Source of the DNA: Curtobacterium sp. Leaf183 | Lineage (GTDB): Bacteria; Actinomycetota; Actinomycetes; Actinomycetales; Microbacteriaceae | NCBI RefSeq assembly: GCF_001424385.1 | Contig: NZ_LMPO01000007.1 | Coordinates: 135,253 to 199,252, forward strand | Reading direction: 5' to 3' | Length of the DNA: 64,000 bases | In this document: positions 7,973 to 16,461 of the stretch, one piece after another | How the letters are laid out: the number at the start of each line of letters is the position of its first letter | Numbering within the stretch: position 1 is the stretch's first letter | The notes under the pieces: generated by a model | Database searches by the model: none | What the model saw: the letters and a program-made list of their open reading frames with translations, nothing else | What the model was told of the DNA's origin: nothing | Translations under genes and position numbers: made by a program

Positions 7973-8785
7973 ATGCACTCCCCGCTGACCGTGACCGTCG
8001 TGATCCCGGTCCTCGACGACGCGGACCAGCTCGCCGCCTGCCTGGCGTCCCTCGCCGGGCAGACCCGCCGGCCGGACGAGGTCGTCGTCGTCGACAACGG
8101 CAGCTCCGACGGCAGCGCCGCGGTTGCGCGGGCGTCCGGTGCGACGGTGCTGCACGAGCCGCTCCGCGGCATCGGCGCAGCCGCGAGCCACGGGTACGAC
8201 GCCGCCCGCGGTGCCGTCATCGCACGGGTCGACTCCGACTCGGTCCTGCCGGCGGACTGGATCGCCCGCGGGACGGCCTGGTTCGCCGACCCGCTCGTCA
8301 CGGCGGTGACCGGCCCCGGGCACTTCCGCGGACTGGGCACGGGCGCCGGACGGTTCTGGGACGTCGCCTACATGCGGGCGTACTTCACGCTGATGACCGG
8401 GGCGCTCGGACGCCCGCCGCTGTTCGGCTCGAACATGTTCATGCGGCGCACCGCCTGGCTGGCGATCCGGCACCGCGTCCACCGCCGGGACCCGATGGTC
8501 CACGACGACGTCGACCTGTCGATCCAGTTCGACCCGACCTGGCGCACGGTGCTCGACACCGGGCTCGTCGCGTCGGTGTCGGGCACGCCCGTGCAGGATC
8601 CGTGGGGACTGGTCGTCCGGACCCGGAAGGCCGCCCGCACGTTCTGGGTGTCCGGCATGCGGGCGTTCTCCCCCGCCCGCATCATGCGGCGAGCACTCGT
8701 CGGCACGCGCCCGGTGCCGGTCGTCCGTCGAGCGGCCCCGCATCGAGCACCGCAGCCGAGCGATGCCGTGCCGGTGCAGCGGTGA
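7973..8785 (+). CDS. family 2 glycosyltransferase
   Basis: A 270-residue GT-A fold enzyme. The N-terminus TVVIPVLDDADQL, the VVVVDNGSSDGS block and the DxD nucleotide-sugar/metal motif at D87-S-D89 identify GT2. A DDVDLS segment in the second half is the usual catalytic-base region. No transmembrane helix is seen. It opens a three-gene operon: its TGA overlaps the GTG of the phosphatase gene by 4 bp. It probably adds a sugar to a lipid or envelope component, but the acceptor is not predictable. Confidence 0.9.
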   Translation: MHSPLTVTVVIPVLDDADQLAACLASLAGQTRRPDEVVVVDNGSSDGSAAVARASGATVLHEPLRGIGAAASHGYDAARGAVIARVDSDSVLPADWIARGTAWFADPLVTAVTGPGHFRGLGTGAGRFWDVAYMRAYFTLMTGALGRPPLFGSNMFMRRTAWLAIRHRVHRRDPMVHDDVDLSIQFDPTWRTVLDTGLVASVSGTPVQDPWGLVVRTRKAARTFWVSGMRAFSPARIMRRALVGTRPVPVVRRAAPHRAPQPSDAVPVQR

Positions 8786-9597
8786 CGGTCGACCACCCCG
8801 GTCTGCACTGCATGACGTTCAACGTGCGCCGGCCGATGCCGCACCTGCGGCGTGGGCACCCGGACGCCTGGACCCATCGCGCCCCGGCCGTCGCCGAACT
8901 GGTCCGGTCCGAGGCACCGCACCTGCTGGCCGTCCAGGAGGCCGTGTCCGCCCAGGTGCAGCACCTCGCCACCGCACTCGGGTCACGGTGGGCCCCGGTG
9001 GTCGCCGACCGCAGTGCGGCCGGCGGTGGCGAGCACGTGGGGTTCTTCGTCGACACCGAGCGGCTGCGGGTCGGCGACACCCGCACGATCGCACTCGCTC
9101 CGGACCCGACCCGGATCGGCTCCCGGGCGTGGGGAGCGCCCTTCCCGCGGATCGCCGTGCTGGTCGGCCTGCACGACCTCGTGTCGGACACGGCGTTCCT
9201 GGCCGTCGCGACCCACGTCGACCCGTTTTCCCCGCTCGCGCAGATCCGCTCCGCGCGCCTGCTCGGGCGGCAGGTGCACGCCGCCGGGCTGCCCGCGGTG
9301 GTCATGGCCGACTGGAACGCCGGGGAGCGCTCGGCGTCCGCCCGGGTGCTGACGGCCGCGGGGCTCGAGGACACGTGGGACCTGGCACCGACGACGGCGC
9401 GTCCGGCGAGTGTCGGCACGTACGCGGCATACCGGCAGCCGAAGCCCGGCGGTCCCCGCCTCGACCGGATCCTGGTCCGCGGCGCCGCCGGGGCCCGTCC
9501 GGCCGTCGACAGCGTGTCGATCTCCACGCGGCGGCCATCGGGCACCTGGCCCTCCGACCACCTCCCCGTCCATGCCGTCATCCGTTGGGAGACCTGA
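8782..9597 (+). CDS. endonuclease/exonuclease/phosphatase (EEP) family protein
   Basis: A 271-residue EEP-fold hydrolase. The ordered motifs are MTFNVRRP (metal-site Asn), LLAVQEA (metal-site Glu), VATHVDPFS (catalytic His), VVMADWNAG (Asp and Asn) and SDHLPVHAVI (terminal Asp-His pair). Family members cleave phosphodiesters in lipids, nucleic acids or inositol phosphates. The GTG start overlaps the upstream glycosyltransferase stop (GTGA), and the next gene starts immediately after its TGA, so the three genes form a coupled operon. A lipid-linked substrate would fit its partners. Confidence 0.9.
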   Translation: MTVDHPGLHCMTFNVRRPMPHLRRGHPDAWTHRAPAVAELVRSEAPHLLAVQEAVSAQVQHLATALGSRWAPVVADRSAAGGGEHVGFFVDTERLRVGDTRTIALAPDPTRIGSRAWGAPFPRIAVLVGLHDLVSDTAFLAVATHVDPFSPLAQIRSARLLGRQVHAAGLPAVVMADWNAGERSASARVLTAAGLEDTWDLAPTTARPASVGTYAAYRQPKPGGPRLDRILVRGAAGARPAVDSVSISTRRPSGTWPSDHLPVHAVIRWET

Positions 9598-10209
9598 GTG
9601 ACCAGCATCGTCACCACCGCTGGCCCGACCTTCCTGCGTCGTCCCCGCGGCGCCGAGTACGTGGCCGACGTGCTCCGGGCCCTGACGCTCGTGAGCATCC
9701 CCGTCGCGGCCGTCGGATGGGGCCCGATCGCCTTCGCGGTGATGTCGCTGACGATGCTCGGCGTGGTCGTCCCGCGCATCCTGGGCCTGCGTCCGGCCTT
9801 CGACACCGCGCTCTGCCTGCTCGCACTGGTGGCCGGCTGGAGCAGCGTCCTGGAGTGGTACACGACCGTGTTCCTCTGGGACAAGATCATCCACTTCCTG
9901 CTCATCGGCGCGCTGAGCATCCTGGTCGTCGTGATCGGCTCCGACGTCCGGGTGCTCCCCGACGTCCGGCGGATGCCGCTCGTGGCCGTCGTCGTGCTCG
10001 CGGGGACGGCCGGTCTGGCGATCGGCGGCGTGTGGGAGATGTGCGAATGGGTCGGGCACACCCACCTCGACTCCTCGATCTACGTCGGCTACGACGACAC
10101 GATCGGTGACCTGGCCGCAGACACGGCGGGCGCGGTCGCGGCGGGCTTCGCCGTGCGTGCGAGCGCCGCGGACCGGCGCGTCGTCGACCCGGGGCGCTCC
10201 CGCCGCTGA
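9598..10209 (+). CDS. DUF2238/YjdF-like integral membrane protein
   Basis: A 203-residue polytopic membrane protein with about five hydrophobic segments. Conserved polar residues sit within or next to helices: WDKIIHFLLIG, WEMCEWVGH and DDTIGDLAADTAGA, a pattern I recognise from the YjdF/DUF2238 inner-membrane family of unknown function. It starts at a GTG directly after the stop codon of the EEP gene and is the last gene of the glycosyltransferase operon. Its C-terminal tail is short and basic. Confidence 0.82.
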   Translation: MTSIVTTAGPTFLRRPRGAEYVADVLRALTLVSIPVAAVGWGPIAFAVMSLTMLGVVVPRILGLRPAFDTALCLLALVAGWSSVLEWYTTVFLWDKIIHFLLIGALSILVVVIGSDVRVLPDVRRMPLVAVVVLAGTAGLAIGGVWEMCEWVGHTHLDSSIYVGYDDTIGDLAADTAGAVAAGFAVRASAADRRVVDPGRSRR

Positions 10210-10212
10210 CGG

Positions 10213-10596
10213 TCAGCGCAGCGCCGGGCAGTGCTCCGGCGTCGGGTGCTCGCTGATGCTGATGACCTCGTCGAGCCGGTCACGCGCGGCCCGGAGCTCG
10301 GCCATCTGCGCCGTGATCCGGTCGCGCTCGTCGGTCAGCAGCGCGAAGCTCTCCGGCGTGGCGACGCCCGCGTCCACGCACGGCAGCAGCTGCGCGATCG
10401 TCCGGCTGGACAACCCGGCGGCGTAGAGCTGCTGCACCAGGCGGACCCGCTCGACGGCGGCGTCGTCGTACGTGCGCTGCCCCGCCGCTGTCCGGTCGGC
10501 GACGAGCAGCCCCTGTTCCTCGTAGTACCGCAGCGACCGCACGCTGACGCCCGCCCGTGCGGAGAGGTCCCCGATGCGCATCCGTTCGTCGATCAC
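10213..10596 (-). CDS. MerR family transcriptional regulator
   Basis: A 127-residue MerR-type activator/repressor. The N-terminal helix-turn-helix (MRIGDLSARAGVSVRSLRYYEEQGLL) and wing with an arginine-rich TAAGQRTYDD stretch are canonical; a coiled-coil dimerisation helix covers about residues 80-115. The C-terminus has one cysteine (HCPALR) and a VDAGV segment; there is no metal-binding CxxC loop, so a small-molecule signal is likelier than a metal. An internal ATG five codons downstream is an alternative start. Divergent from an SDR whose promoter has MerR-type spacing. Confidence 0.92.
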   Translation of the reverse strand: MIDERMRIGDLSARAGVSVRSLRYYEEQGLLVADRTAAGQRTYDDAAVERVRLVQQLYAAGLSSRTIAQLLPCVDAGVATPESFALLTDERDRITAQMAELRAARDRLDEVISISEHPTPEHCPALR

Positions 10597-10599
10597 GAC

Positions 10600-10631
10600 T
10601 TGCCCCTGACGTCCATGTGAGGTCCTAGCGT
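10600..10631 (+). promoter_or_regulatory. MerR-type promoter with elongated spacer
   Basis: TTGCCC (10600-10605) and TAGCGT (10626-10631) are 20 bp apart (19 if CTAGCG is used), longer than the usual 17. The spacer contains an imperfect inverted repeat, GACGTC and GAGGTC around CATGT. A long spacer with a central dyad is the signature of MerR-activated promoters; the controlled gene would be the SDR at 10675. Confidence 0.6.
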
Positions 10632-10674
10632 ACGTCCGTCGCCGCGGGAGAGGCCCGCACGACGGAAGGACACC

Positions 10675-11379
10675 ATGGACATCACCGGATCGGTCGCACT
10701 CGTCACCGGGTCAAACCGCGGCATCGGACGTCGCTTCGTCACGGAGTTGCTCGAGCGCGGTGCCGCGAAGGTCTACGCGACCGCTCGCCGGCCCGAGCTC
10801 GTCGACGTCCCCGGCGTCGAGGTCCTGCCCCTCGACATCACCGACCAGGCATCCGTCGACGCCGTCGCCGAGCGCGCCGGCGACGTCACGCTGCTGGTGA
10901 ACAACGCCGGCATCACCTCGCAGTCGGCACTGCTGACCGACGACCTGGACGACCTGCGCCACGAGCTCGACACGCACGTGTGGGGCACGCTCGCGATGAC
11001 CCGGGCCTTCGCACCCGTCATCGAGCGCAACGGGGGCGGCGGCATCGTGAACGTCCTGTCGGCGCTGTCGTGGTTCGCGTACCCGGGCTCCGGCAGTTAC
11101 GCGATCGCCAAGGCGGCGGCGTGGAACATGACGAACGCCCTGCGCCTGGAACTCGCGCCGAAGGGCATCAGCATGCAGGGGCTGCACCTGGGTGCGGCCG
11201 ACACCGACATGATGGCGGGCTACGAGGGCCCCAAGGTCGACCCGGCCGACGTGGCACGGGCGTCGCTCGACGGGGTCGAGCGCGACGCGCTCGAGGTCGT
11301 CGTCGACGAGTGGAGCGCCGCCGCGAAGGCGGCCCTGGCGGCCGACCCCGCCGCCTTCTACCGGCAGTTCACGGCCTGA
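10675..11379 (+). CDS. SDR family oxidoreductase (MerR-associated)
   Basis: A 234-residue classical SDR with TGSNRGIG at 11-18, NNAG at about 76-79 and the catalytic Y142/K146 pair (SYAIAK). It resembles compact NAD(P)H-dependent reductases of the YciK/CsgA-like type. Unlike many genes here it has a leader with a ribosome binding site (GGAAGGA about 6 nt before the ATG). The promoter between it and the divergent MerR gene has an elongated spacer, so induction by the MerR protein is likely. Substrate unknown. Confidence 0.92.
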   Translation: MDITGSVALVTGSNRGIGRRFVTELLERGAAKVYATARRPELVDVPGVEVLPLDITDQASVDAVAERAGDVTLLVNNAGITSQSALLTDDLDDLRHELDTHVWGTLAMTRAFAPVIERNGGGGIVNVLSALSWFAYPGSGSYAIAKAAAWNMTNALRLELAPKGISMQGLHLGAADTDMMAGYEGPKVDPADVARASLDGVERDALEVVVDEWSAAAKAALAADPAAFYRQFTA

Positions 11380-11382
11380 CCA

Positions 11383-11428
11383 CCGGACGGGAGGCCCGGT
11401 GCGGGCCCGCACCGGGCCTCCCGTCCGG
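11383..11428. terminator. 46-bp perfect palindrome at a convergent junction
   Basis: Two 23 bp arms are perfectly complementary with no spacer; the sequence contains GGGAGGCCCGGTGC and its complement around a GGGCCC centre. It starts 3 bp after the SDR stop codon and lies before the stop of the convergent SDR. First copy of the GGGAGGC palindrome family found six times in the window. Likely a bidirectional terminator without a U tract. Confidence 0.8.
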
Positions 11429-11440
11429 CCGTGGCCGGGT

Positions 11441-12232
11441 TCAGTGCTCGGCCGTCACCTTCGCGGACAACCGCGCCATCAGGGCACGCGGCACGAACCG
11501 GTGCGCGTTCGCGATCACGGTGTTGCCGAGCCCCGACACCACCGTCGGGCCCCCGGCACGGGCGAAGGCGTGCAGGCCGACCGCGGCGACCTGGTCGGCG
11601 GTCTGCCGCCCGCTCGTCATGACGTCGCCGCCACCGGCCGCGTCGAAGAAGCCCGTCTCGGTGGGACCGGGGCAGAGCGCCAGGACCCGGACGCCCGAGC
11701 CGAGCGTCTCCTGCCAGACGGCCTCGGTGAACGACAGCACGAAGGCCTTGGTCGCCCCGTAGACGGCCATGCCCGGCGTCGGCTGGAACGACGCGGTCGA
11801 CGCGATCGTCATGACACCGCCGACCCGACGCTCGAGCATGGCGGGCAGGAACGCGTGCACCATCCGGGTCAGCGCCGTGGTGTTGAGTGCGATCTGCGTC
11901 CGGTTCCGCTCGTCCGTGGCGTCGACGAAGTCGCCCATCGCAGCGACGCCGGCGTTGGCGACCAGGATGTCGACCCGCGTGCCCCGCATCGTGTCGATGA
12001 CGTGGTCGACACCGGCATCCGTTGCCAGGTCGGCCACGACGACCTCGGCGCGCACCCGGTGGTCACGTCGGATCCGCGCCGCGACGGCCTCGAGCGCGTC
12101 CGCGGACCGGGCGACCAGGACCACGTCGCTGCCGGCGCGAGCCAGGCCGACCGCGATCGCCTCGCCGATCCCGCCACTGGCACCGGTCACCAGGGCGCGA
12201 CGGGAACGGAACGGGTGCTTCGGGGGTGTCAT
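11441..12232 (-). CDS. SDR family NAD(P)-dependent oxidoreductase
   Basis: A 263-residue classical SDR: TGASGGIG at 16-23, VANAG near 91-95 (in place of NNAG), a serine in TIASTAS and Y158/K162 (VYGATK). The NADP-type ARS segment follows the second strand. It looks like the DltE/YqjQ-type subgroup that often reduces acyl or keto groups. On the minus strand TAGGCA lies 6 nt before the ATG, consistent with a leaderless transcript. It is preceded by a membrane-protein gene in the same direction, 9 bp away. Confidence 0.9.
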   Translation of the reverse strand: MTPPKHPFRSRRALVTGASGGIGEAIAVGLARAGSDVVLVARSADALEAVAARIRRDHRVRAEVVVADLATDAGVDHVIDTMRGTRVDILVANAGVAAMGDFVDATDERNRTQIALNTTALTRMVHAFLPAMLERRVGGVMTIASTASFQPTPGMAVYGATKAFVLSFTEAVWQETLGSGVRVLALCPGPTETGFFDAAGGGDVMTSGRQTADQVAAVGLHAFARAGGPTVVSGLGNTVIANAHRFVPRALMARLSAKVTAEH

Positions 12233-12241
12233 GCACCCTGC

Positions 12242-12787
12242 CTACACGGACGTGACCGGACCATCCGGCTCGGTGACGAACGGACGCCTGAGCATCGCCG
12301 CAGCTGCCCGCGCCCGCGGGATCACCACGACGGCGCTCCAGAGGCCGAGCCCCACCCACAGCCCCGTGAGCAGCAGGGTGATGAGCATGCCGTGCTGGGC
12401 GCGCATCGACCACGTCATCGCGATCCAGAACACGCTGAGCACGATCTTCCCCCAGCCGGCGAGCTGGCGTTCGGCCTGCGCCTGGACGAGCGGGATCCAC
12501 TCGGTGGCGGGCACGTCGACCGGGACCTCGCCGTCGGAGACCCACCGCTGCGCGACCGTCGCCCGCTCGTACCCGCCCTCGAGCCGCCAGGACCGCAGTG
12601 TCAGCGCGACGCCGATCGCACCACCGACGACCGCGGCGGGGATGCCGACGGACACGAGCACGCCGGTCGTCGCCGTGGTCCACGACGACAGCACGAGCAT
12701 CACCAGGACGACCGCGAACGCGGCCCCCGCGATCGCGGCGCCGAGCAGTCGGAGCCGTCCGGCCTCGTCGATCACGCCCACATGCAC
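12242..12787 (-). CDS. hypothetical membrane protein, two helix pairs
   Basis: A 181-residue protein with hydrophobic helices at about 14-34 and 40-62, a central soluble segment of roughly 50 residues containing WRLEGGYERATVAQRW, and two more helices at about 113-130 and 133-156. No family is recognised. No ATG is available; the GTG at 12787 is preceded by TAGCAA 6 nt upstream on the minus strand, and a second GTG two codons later is equally possible. It is the upstream neighbour of the SDR at 11441 and may be co-transcribed. Confidence 0.72.
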   Translation of the reverse strand: MHVGVIDEAGRLRLLGAAIAGAAFAVVLVMLVLSSWTTATTGVLVSVGIPAAVVGGAIGVALTLRSWRLEGGYERATVAQRWVSDGEVPVDVPATEWIPLVQAQAERQLAGWGKIVLSVFWIAMTWSMRAQHGMLITLLLTGLWVGLGLWSAVVVIPRARAAAAMLRRPFVTEPDGPVTSV

Positions 12788-12866
12788 GGCACATTGCTAC
12801 ACCCTCCAGCTGGCGTCGAGGCGTGCGCGTAGCGTCGGACTGGACCTGTACGAGGAGAGACACACG

Positions 12867-13352
12867 ATGGCGAAGCACACCAAGCACACCGGCACCAAGG
12901 CACTGCTGCTCGGGATCCTGACCGGCGGCCGCAGCGCGACCCCGCTCGCACTGCTGGCACTCAACCGGGACCAGTCGCAGCTGTCCGGGTCGTGGCAGGA
13001 CTGGGCGGTGTTCCGCACGCCGCTCGGCCGCGGGCTGCTGGTCGCTGCCGCGGTCGGCGAGATCATCGGCGACAAGCTCCCGATGACCCCGAACCGCACC
13101 GCCGCCACCGGGCTGATCGGCCGTGCCGCGTCCGGAGCCGTCGTCGGGCTCGCCATCGGCACGACCGGCAGGCGCGACCGCCGTGTCGAGGGTGCCGTGC
13201 TCGGCGCGGTCGGCGCGGTCATCGGCAGCTTCGTGGGCCTGGCCGCGCGCAAGGCCGTCGGGAAGACCACCGGCCTGCACGACCCGCTCGTGGCGCTCGC
13301 CGAGGACGCCGCGGTGATCGCTGGCACGCAGAAGGTCCTCACCTCGCGCTGA
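12867..13352 (+). CDS. DUF4126 family membrane protein
   Basis: A 161-residue glycine-rich protein with hydrophobic stretches near residues 45-65 and 80-135. The blocks VAAAVGEIIGDKLPMTPNRT and GAVVGLAIG are typical of DUF4126, a small membrane family whose function is unknown. It has a clear ribosome binding site (GAGGAG, about 10 nt before the ATG) and a TAGCGT box further upstream, so this gene has a leadered mRNA. Its last codons lie inside the first unit of a 17-bp tandem repeat. Confidence 0.85.
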   Translation: MAKHTKHTGTKALLLGILTGGRSATPLALLALNRDQSQLSGSWQDWAVFRTPLGRGLLVAAAVGEIIGDKLPMTPNRTAATGLIGRAASGAVVGLAIGTTGRRDRRVEGAVLGAVGAVIGSFVGLAARKAVGKTTGLHDPLVALAEDAAVIAGTQKVLTSR

Positions 13353-13389
13353 CGCTCACCTCGCGCTGACGCTCACCTCGCGCTGACGC
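13339..13389. repeat. 3 x 17-bp tandem repeat over a stop codon
   Basis: TCACCTCGCGCTGACGC is repeated three times without change (13339-13355, 13356-13372, 13373-13389). The first unit contains the last codons and TGA of the DUF4126 gene, and the array ends exactly at the stop of the convergent SGNH gene. Because 17 is not a multiple of 3, the three TGA triplets lie in three different frames. Confidence 0.9.
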
Positions 13390-14211
13390 TCAGCGCGTGG
13401 TGACCGTGGTGTCGCTGACGGCGGTCTCGCTGACTGCGGGGGCGCCGGTCCCCGACGATCCCGACGCCGTGCGGATCGCCGTGGCGAACGCGCCGGCGAT
13501 CCGGACGTTCGCCGCGGTCGTCGGGTGGATGCCGTCCGCCGTCGTGCCGGGCGCCCAGGAGTCGTCGGGCTCGCGGTCGCCGGCGAACGGGTCGGCGTAG
13601 GACCAGCCGTGCGCGTGGGCGTCCGTCGCCAGGGCTCGGTCGAGCACCCGGTTGCCGGTCCGACGGTCGACGCCCCACAGGCTCGTGGTGTGGTTCGACG
13701 GCGGAGCGGCGACCAGCAGCACGTGCGGCGTGCCCTGCCGCTCGACGAGGGTGTCGATGGTGCGCACGATGCGGTCGGTCGGCACGCCCTGGTTCACGTC
13801 GTTGGTGCCGAGCTCGACGACCAGCACGTCCGCCCCGGGGACGGCGGGCATCCGCGCCAGGACCTGGTCGGAGCGGTACCCGCTGTGCGCGTAGCCGCCG
13901 AGCGCGTGCACGCCGGTACCCGAGCCGGTCGGGTCGCTCGCGAGGTCACGGAGCCACGAACCCGGGCGGGCCGTGATCGAGTCCCCGGCGTACGCGAACG
14001 TCACCGCACCACGGACGTCCGCGCCGACGACGCCGGTGAGGACCTGGTTCGGCGTGTGCCGGAGCTCGCGGATCTGGGCCGCGGCGATGCGTGCCGCCTC
14101 GGCGGTGGCGGTGGTCGTGACCACCGGGTGCGACGCGAGGACGACGACGGCGGGGACCGCGACGAGGGCCGCGACCAGTGACGCGACGGTGACGATGTGA
14201 CGCGGACGCAT
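13390..14211 (-). CDS. SGNH/GDSL-family hydrolase, exported or membrane-anchored
   Basis: A 273-residue hydrolase. An N-terminal hydrophobic segment (about 7-27, after MRPRH) is a signal peptide or anchor. The GDS nucleophile block is at 76-78 (AGDSIT), the glycine and asparagine of ELGTNDVN form the oxyanion hole, and D226/H229 (DGIHP) complete the catalytic centre. These enzymes act as esterases, lipases or acetyl-sugar esterases, here outside the cell. A Shine-Dalgarno-like GGGAGGA precedes the ATG. The C-terminal tail is rich in Ser, Thr and Ala. Confidence 0.9.
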   Translation of the reverse strand: MRPRHIVTVASLVAALVAVPAVVVLASHPVVTTTATAEAARIAAAQIRELRHTPNQVLTGVVGADVRGAVTFAYAGDSITARPGSWLRDLASDPTGSGTGVHALGGYAHSGYRSDQVLARMPAVPGADVLVVELGTNDVNQGVPTDRIVRTIDTLVERQGTPHVLLVAAPPSNHTTSLWGVDRRTGNRVLDRALATDAHAHGWSYADPFAGDREPDDSWAPGTTADGIHPTTAANVRIAGAFATAIRTASGSSGTGAPAVSETAVSDTTVTTR

Positions 14212-14349
14212 GGCGGTCCTCCCGGGTGTCCTGCAGCTGCGGGATCACCGTAGGCCCGCACCGGGCCGGTCAGCCGTGGGACCGGTGGGAACCACGCCTG
14301 CTGCCTGAAGCCCCTCGGAGCCGACGCTGGGAGGAGCTCAGGCCGTAGG

Positions 14350-15336
14350 TCACCAGCGCTCGTGCACCGTCGCGCGGAACCAGCGGTCGTACAGGTCGTT
14401 CACCGTGCTGTCGAGGCCGGGCACGGAGTCGAGGTCGAGCGAGCCGGCCTCGGCGTTCGAGCGGGCCTGGTCGGCGTTGCGCGCACCCGGGATCGCCGCG
14501 GTGACGCCGTCCTGCGCGACGATCCACGCGAGCGCGGCCTGCGGGACGGACACACCGGACGGCAGGGACGCCGCGAACTCCTGCGCCGCGCGGACACCGT
14601 CCTCGAACGGGACGCCGCTGAAGGTCTCGCCCTGGTCGAAGGCCTCGCCGTGCCGGTTGTACGTTCGGTGGTCCTGCGGGGCGAACTCGGTGTCGGTCGT
14701 GTACTTGCCGGAGAGCAGTCCCGACGCCAGCGGCACACGGGCCAGGACGGCGACACCGGCCTCACGGGCTGCGGGCAGGACGGCGTCGAGCGGCTTGAGG
14801 CGGAACGCATTGAGGATGATCTGCACGCTGGCCACACCGGGATGGGCGATCGCGGTCAGGGCCTGTTCGGCGGTCTCGACACTGACGCCGTACGCGGCGA
14901 TCGACTGGTCCGCGATCAGGGCGTCGAGGGCGTCGTACACCGCGTCGTCCGCGAACACCACGGACGGCGGGCAGTGCAGCTGAACCAGGTCGAGCGTGTC
15001 CTGCTGCAGGTTCGTCCGCGACCGGTCGACCCACTCGCGGAAGTTCGCCGCGACGTAGTTCTCCGGGACCTGGTCCGCGCGGCGGCCCATCTTCGTCGTG
15101 ACCGTCACCCCGGAGTCCGCGTTGGCCCTGAGCCAACGGCCGATGCGCTGCTCGCTCTCGCCGTCGCCGTAGACGTCGGCGGTGTCGAACAGGGTCACAC
15201 CGGCGTCGGCGGAGGCGTCCATCACGGCGAAGGCGTCCTCGTCGGAGACGGGCCCCCAGTCACCACCGAACTGCCACGTGCCGAGACCGATGACGGAGAC
15301 TTCGCGGCCGGTGCTGGCCAGGGGGCGTCGCTGCAT
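14350..15336 (-). CDS. aldo/keto reductase
   Basis: A 328-residue TIM-barrel NADPH-dependent reductase. The catalytic tetrad is visible: D51 and Y56 (FDTADVYG), K82 (TTKMG) and H121 (LVQLHCPP). The N-terminal IGLGTWQFGG and C-terminal AAIPGARN blocks are family hallmarks. It is close to the general-stress AKRs (IolS/YhdN type, AKR11). TACCGT lies 7 nt before the ATG on the minus strand. It is one of three AKR genes in 6.5 kb. Confidence 0.93.
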   Translation of the reverse strand: MQRRPLASTGREVSVIGLGTWQFGGDWGPVSDEDAFAVMDASADAGVTLFDTADVYGDGESEQRIGRWLRANADSGVTVTTKMGRRADQVPENYVAANFREWVDRSRTNLQQDTLDLVQLHCPPSVVFADDAVYDALDALIADQSIAAYGVSVETAEQALTAIAHPGVASVQIILNAFRLKPLDAVLPAAREAGVAVLARVPLASGLLSGKYTTDTEFAPQDHRTYNRHGEAFDQGETFSGVPFEDGVRAAQEFAASLPSGVSVPQAALAWIVAQDGVTAAIPGARNADQARSNAEAGSLDLDSVPGLDSTVNDLYDRWFRATVHERW

Positions 15337-15438
15337 GCTGTCGACGGTAGTCGCCCGCGCCCTGGCGGTGGACCAGGCCGGCGGAGGGGCTCGGCCGGGC
15401 TGCTGCTCGGGCGATGGCGGCCATCGCTTTTGTCAGAT

Positions 15439-15484
15439 GACGAATCCGGTCCGGGATCCCGCAGGATCGCGAACCGGATTCGTC
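15439..15484. terminator. inverted repeat downstream of second aldo/keto reductase
   Basis: Two perfect 12 bp arms (GACGAATCCGGT and ACCGGATTCGTC) enclose 22 bp. It lies 46 bp past the stop codon of the AKR at 15530 and upstream of the AKR at 14350. A terminator on the minus strand is the simplest reading; an operator is possible. The rest of this 193 bp gap shows only the -10 box of the downstream gene. Confidence 0.6.
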
Positions 15485-15529
15485 ACCGCTCGATCCGGGA
15501 ACCACCGCCGCCAGCGGGGCCCGGTCGCG

Positions 15530-16408
15530 TCACTTGCCCAGGCCGGACAGCTCCTCGAACTCGTCGTCGGTCAGCTCGATCGTCGCACCGGCGAGGTTGT
15601 CCTCGAGGTGGTCGACGCTCGACGTGCCCGGGATGGGCAGCATGACCGGCGAGCGCTTGAGCAGCCACGCCAGGGCGAGCTGTGCCGGGGTCGCGCCCTT
15701 GCGCTGCGCCAGATCGGTCAGCGGGGAGCGGTCGCCCGTCAGTCCGCCGGTGGCGAGCGGGAACCACGGGATGAAGCCGATGCCCTGCTCGGTGGACCAG
15801 TCGAGGAGCTCCTCGGCGTCGCGCTTCTGCAGGTTGTAGAGGTTCTGCACGGAGACGATGGTGGCGATCTCCTGGGCGGCCTTGACGTCGTCGACCGAGA
15901 CCTCGGACAGCCCGATGTGGCGGATCTTGCCCTCGTCCTGCAGCTTCTTCAGCTCGCCGACCTGGTCCTCGAGCGGGACCTTCGGGTCGATGCGGTGCAG
16001 CTGGAACAGGTCGATGCGCTCGAGCCCCAGGCGCCGGAGGCTCATCTCGGCCTCCTGGCGCAGGTACTCGGGACGGCCGACCGGCGGCCACTTGTTGGGT
16101 CCGGTCCGCGTCAGGCCGGCCTTGGTCGCGATGACGACGTCGTCGCCGTACGGGTGCAGGGCCTCCTTGAGGAGCTCCTCGGCGACGTAGGGGCCGTACG
16201 AGTCGGCGGTGTCGAAGAAGTTCACCCCGAGCTCGACGGCGCGCTTGAGCACGCGGACGGCTTCGTCGTGGTCCTTCGGCGGTCCCCACACCCCGGGGCC
16301 GGTGAGCTGCATGGTGCCGTAGCCGAGGCGGTTGACCTCGAGGTCGCCACCGATGCGGAACGTGCCGGAGGCGTCTGCGGGACGGGTCGTGGTGTCGGAG
16401 TTGGTCAT
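15530..16408 (-). CDS. aldo/keto reductase
   Basis: A 292-residue member of the AKR superfamily with D66 and Y71 (FDTADSYG), K96 (IATKAG) and H138 (FQLHRID) in the expected places and a C-terminal [15 protein letters not shown] cofactor-binding segment. It is similar to the YdbC/oxidoreductase group that reduces small aldehydes such as methylglyoxal or pyridoxal. TAGACC lies 6 nt before the ATG on the minus strand. An inverted repeat follows the gene, separating it from the next AKR. Confidence 0.93.
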   Translation of the reverse strand: MTNSDTTTRPADASGTFRIGGDLEVNRLGYGTMQLTGPGVWGPPKDHDEAVRVLKRAVELGVNFFDTADSYGPYVAEELLKEALHPYGDDVVIATKAGLTRTGPNKWPPVGRPEYLRQEAEMSLRRLGLERIDLFQLHRIDPKVPLEDQVGELKKLQDEGKIRHIGLSEVSVDDVKAAQEIATIVSVQNLYNLQKRDAEELLDWSTEQGIGFIPWFPLATGGLTGDRSPLTDLAQRKGATPAQLALAWLLKRSPVMLPIPGTSSVDHLEDNLAGATIELTDDEFEELSGLGK

Positions 16409-16461
16409 GGACCCGGTCTACGCCGCGATGGCGGGTGGAGCATCCACACCTGTCCCCCGGG

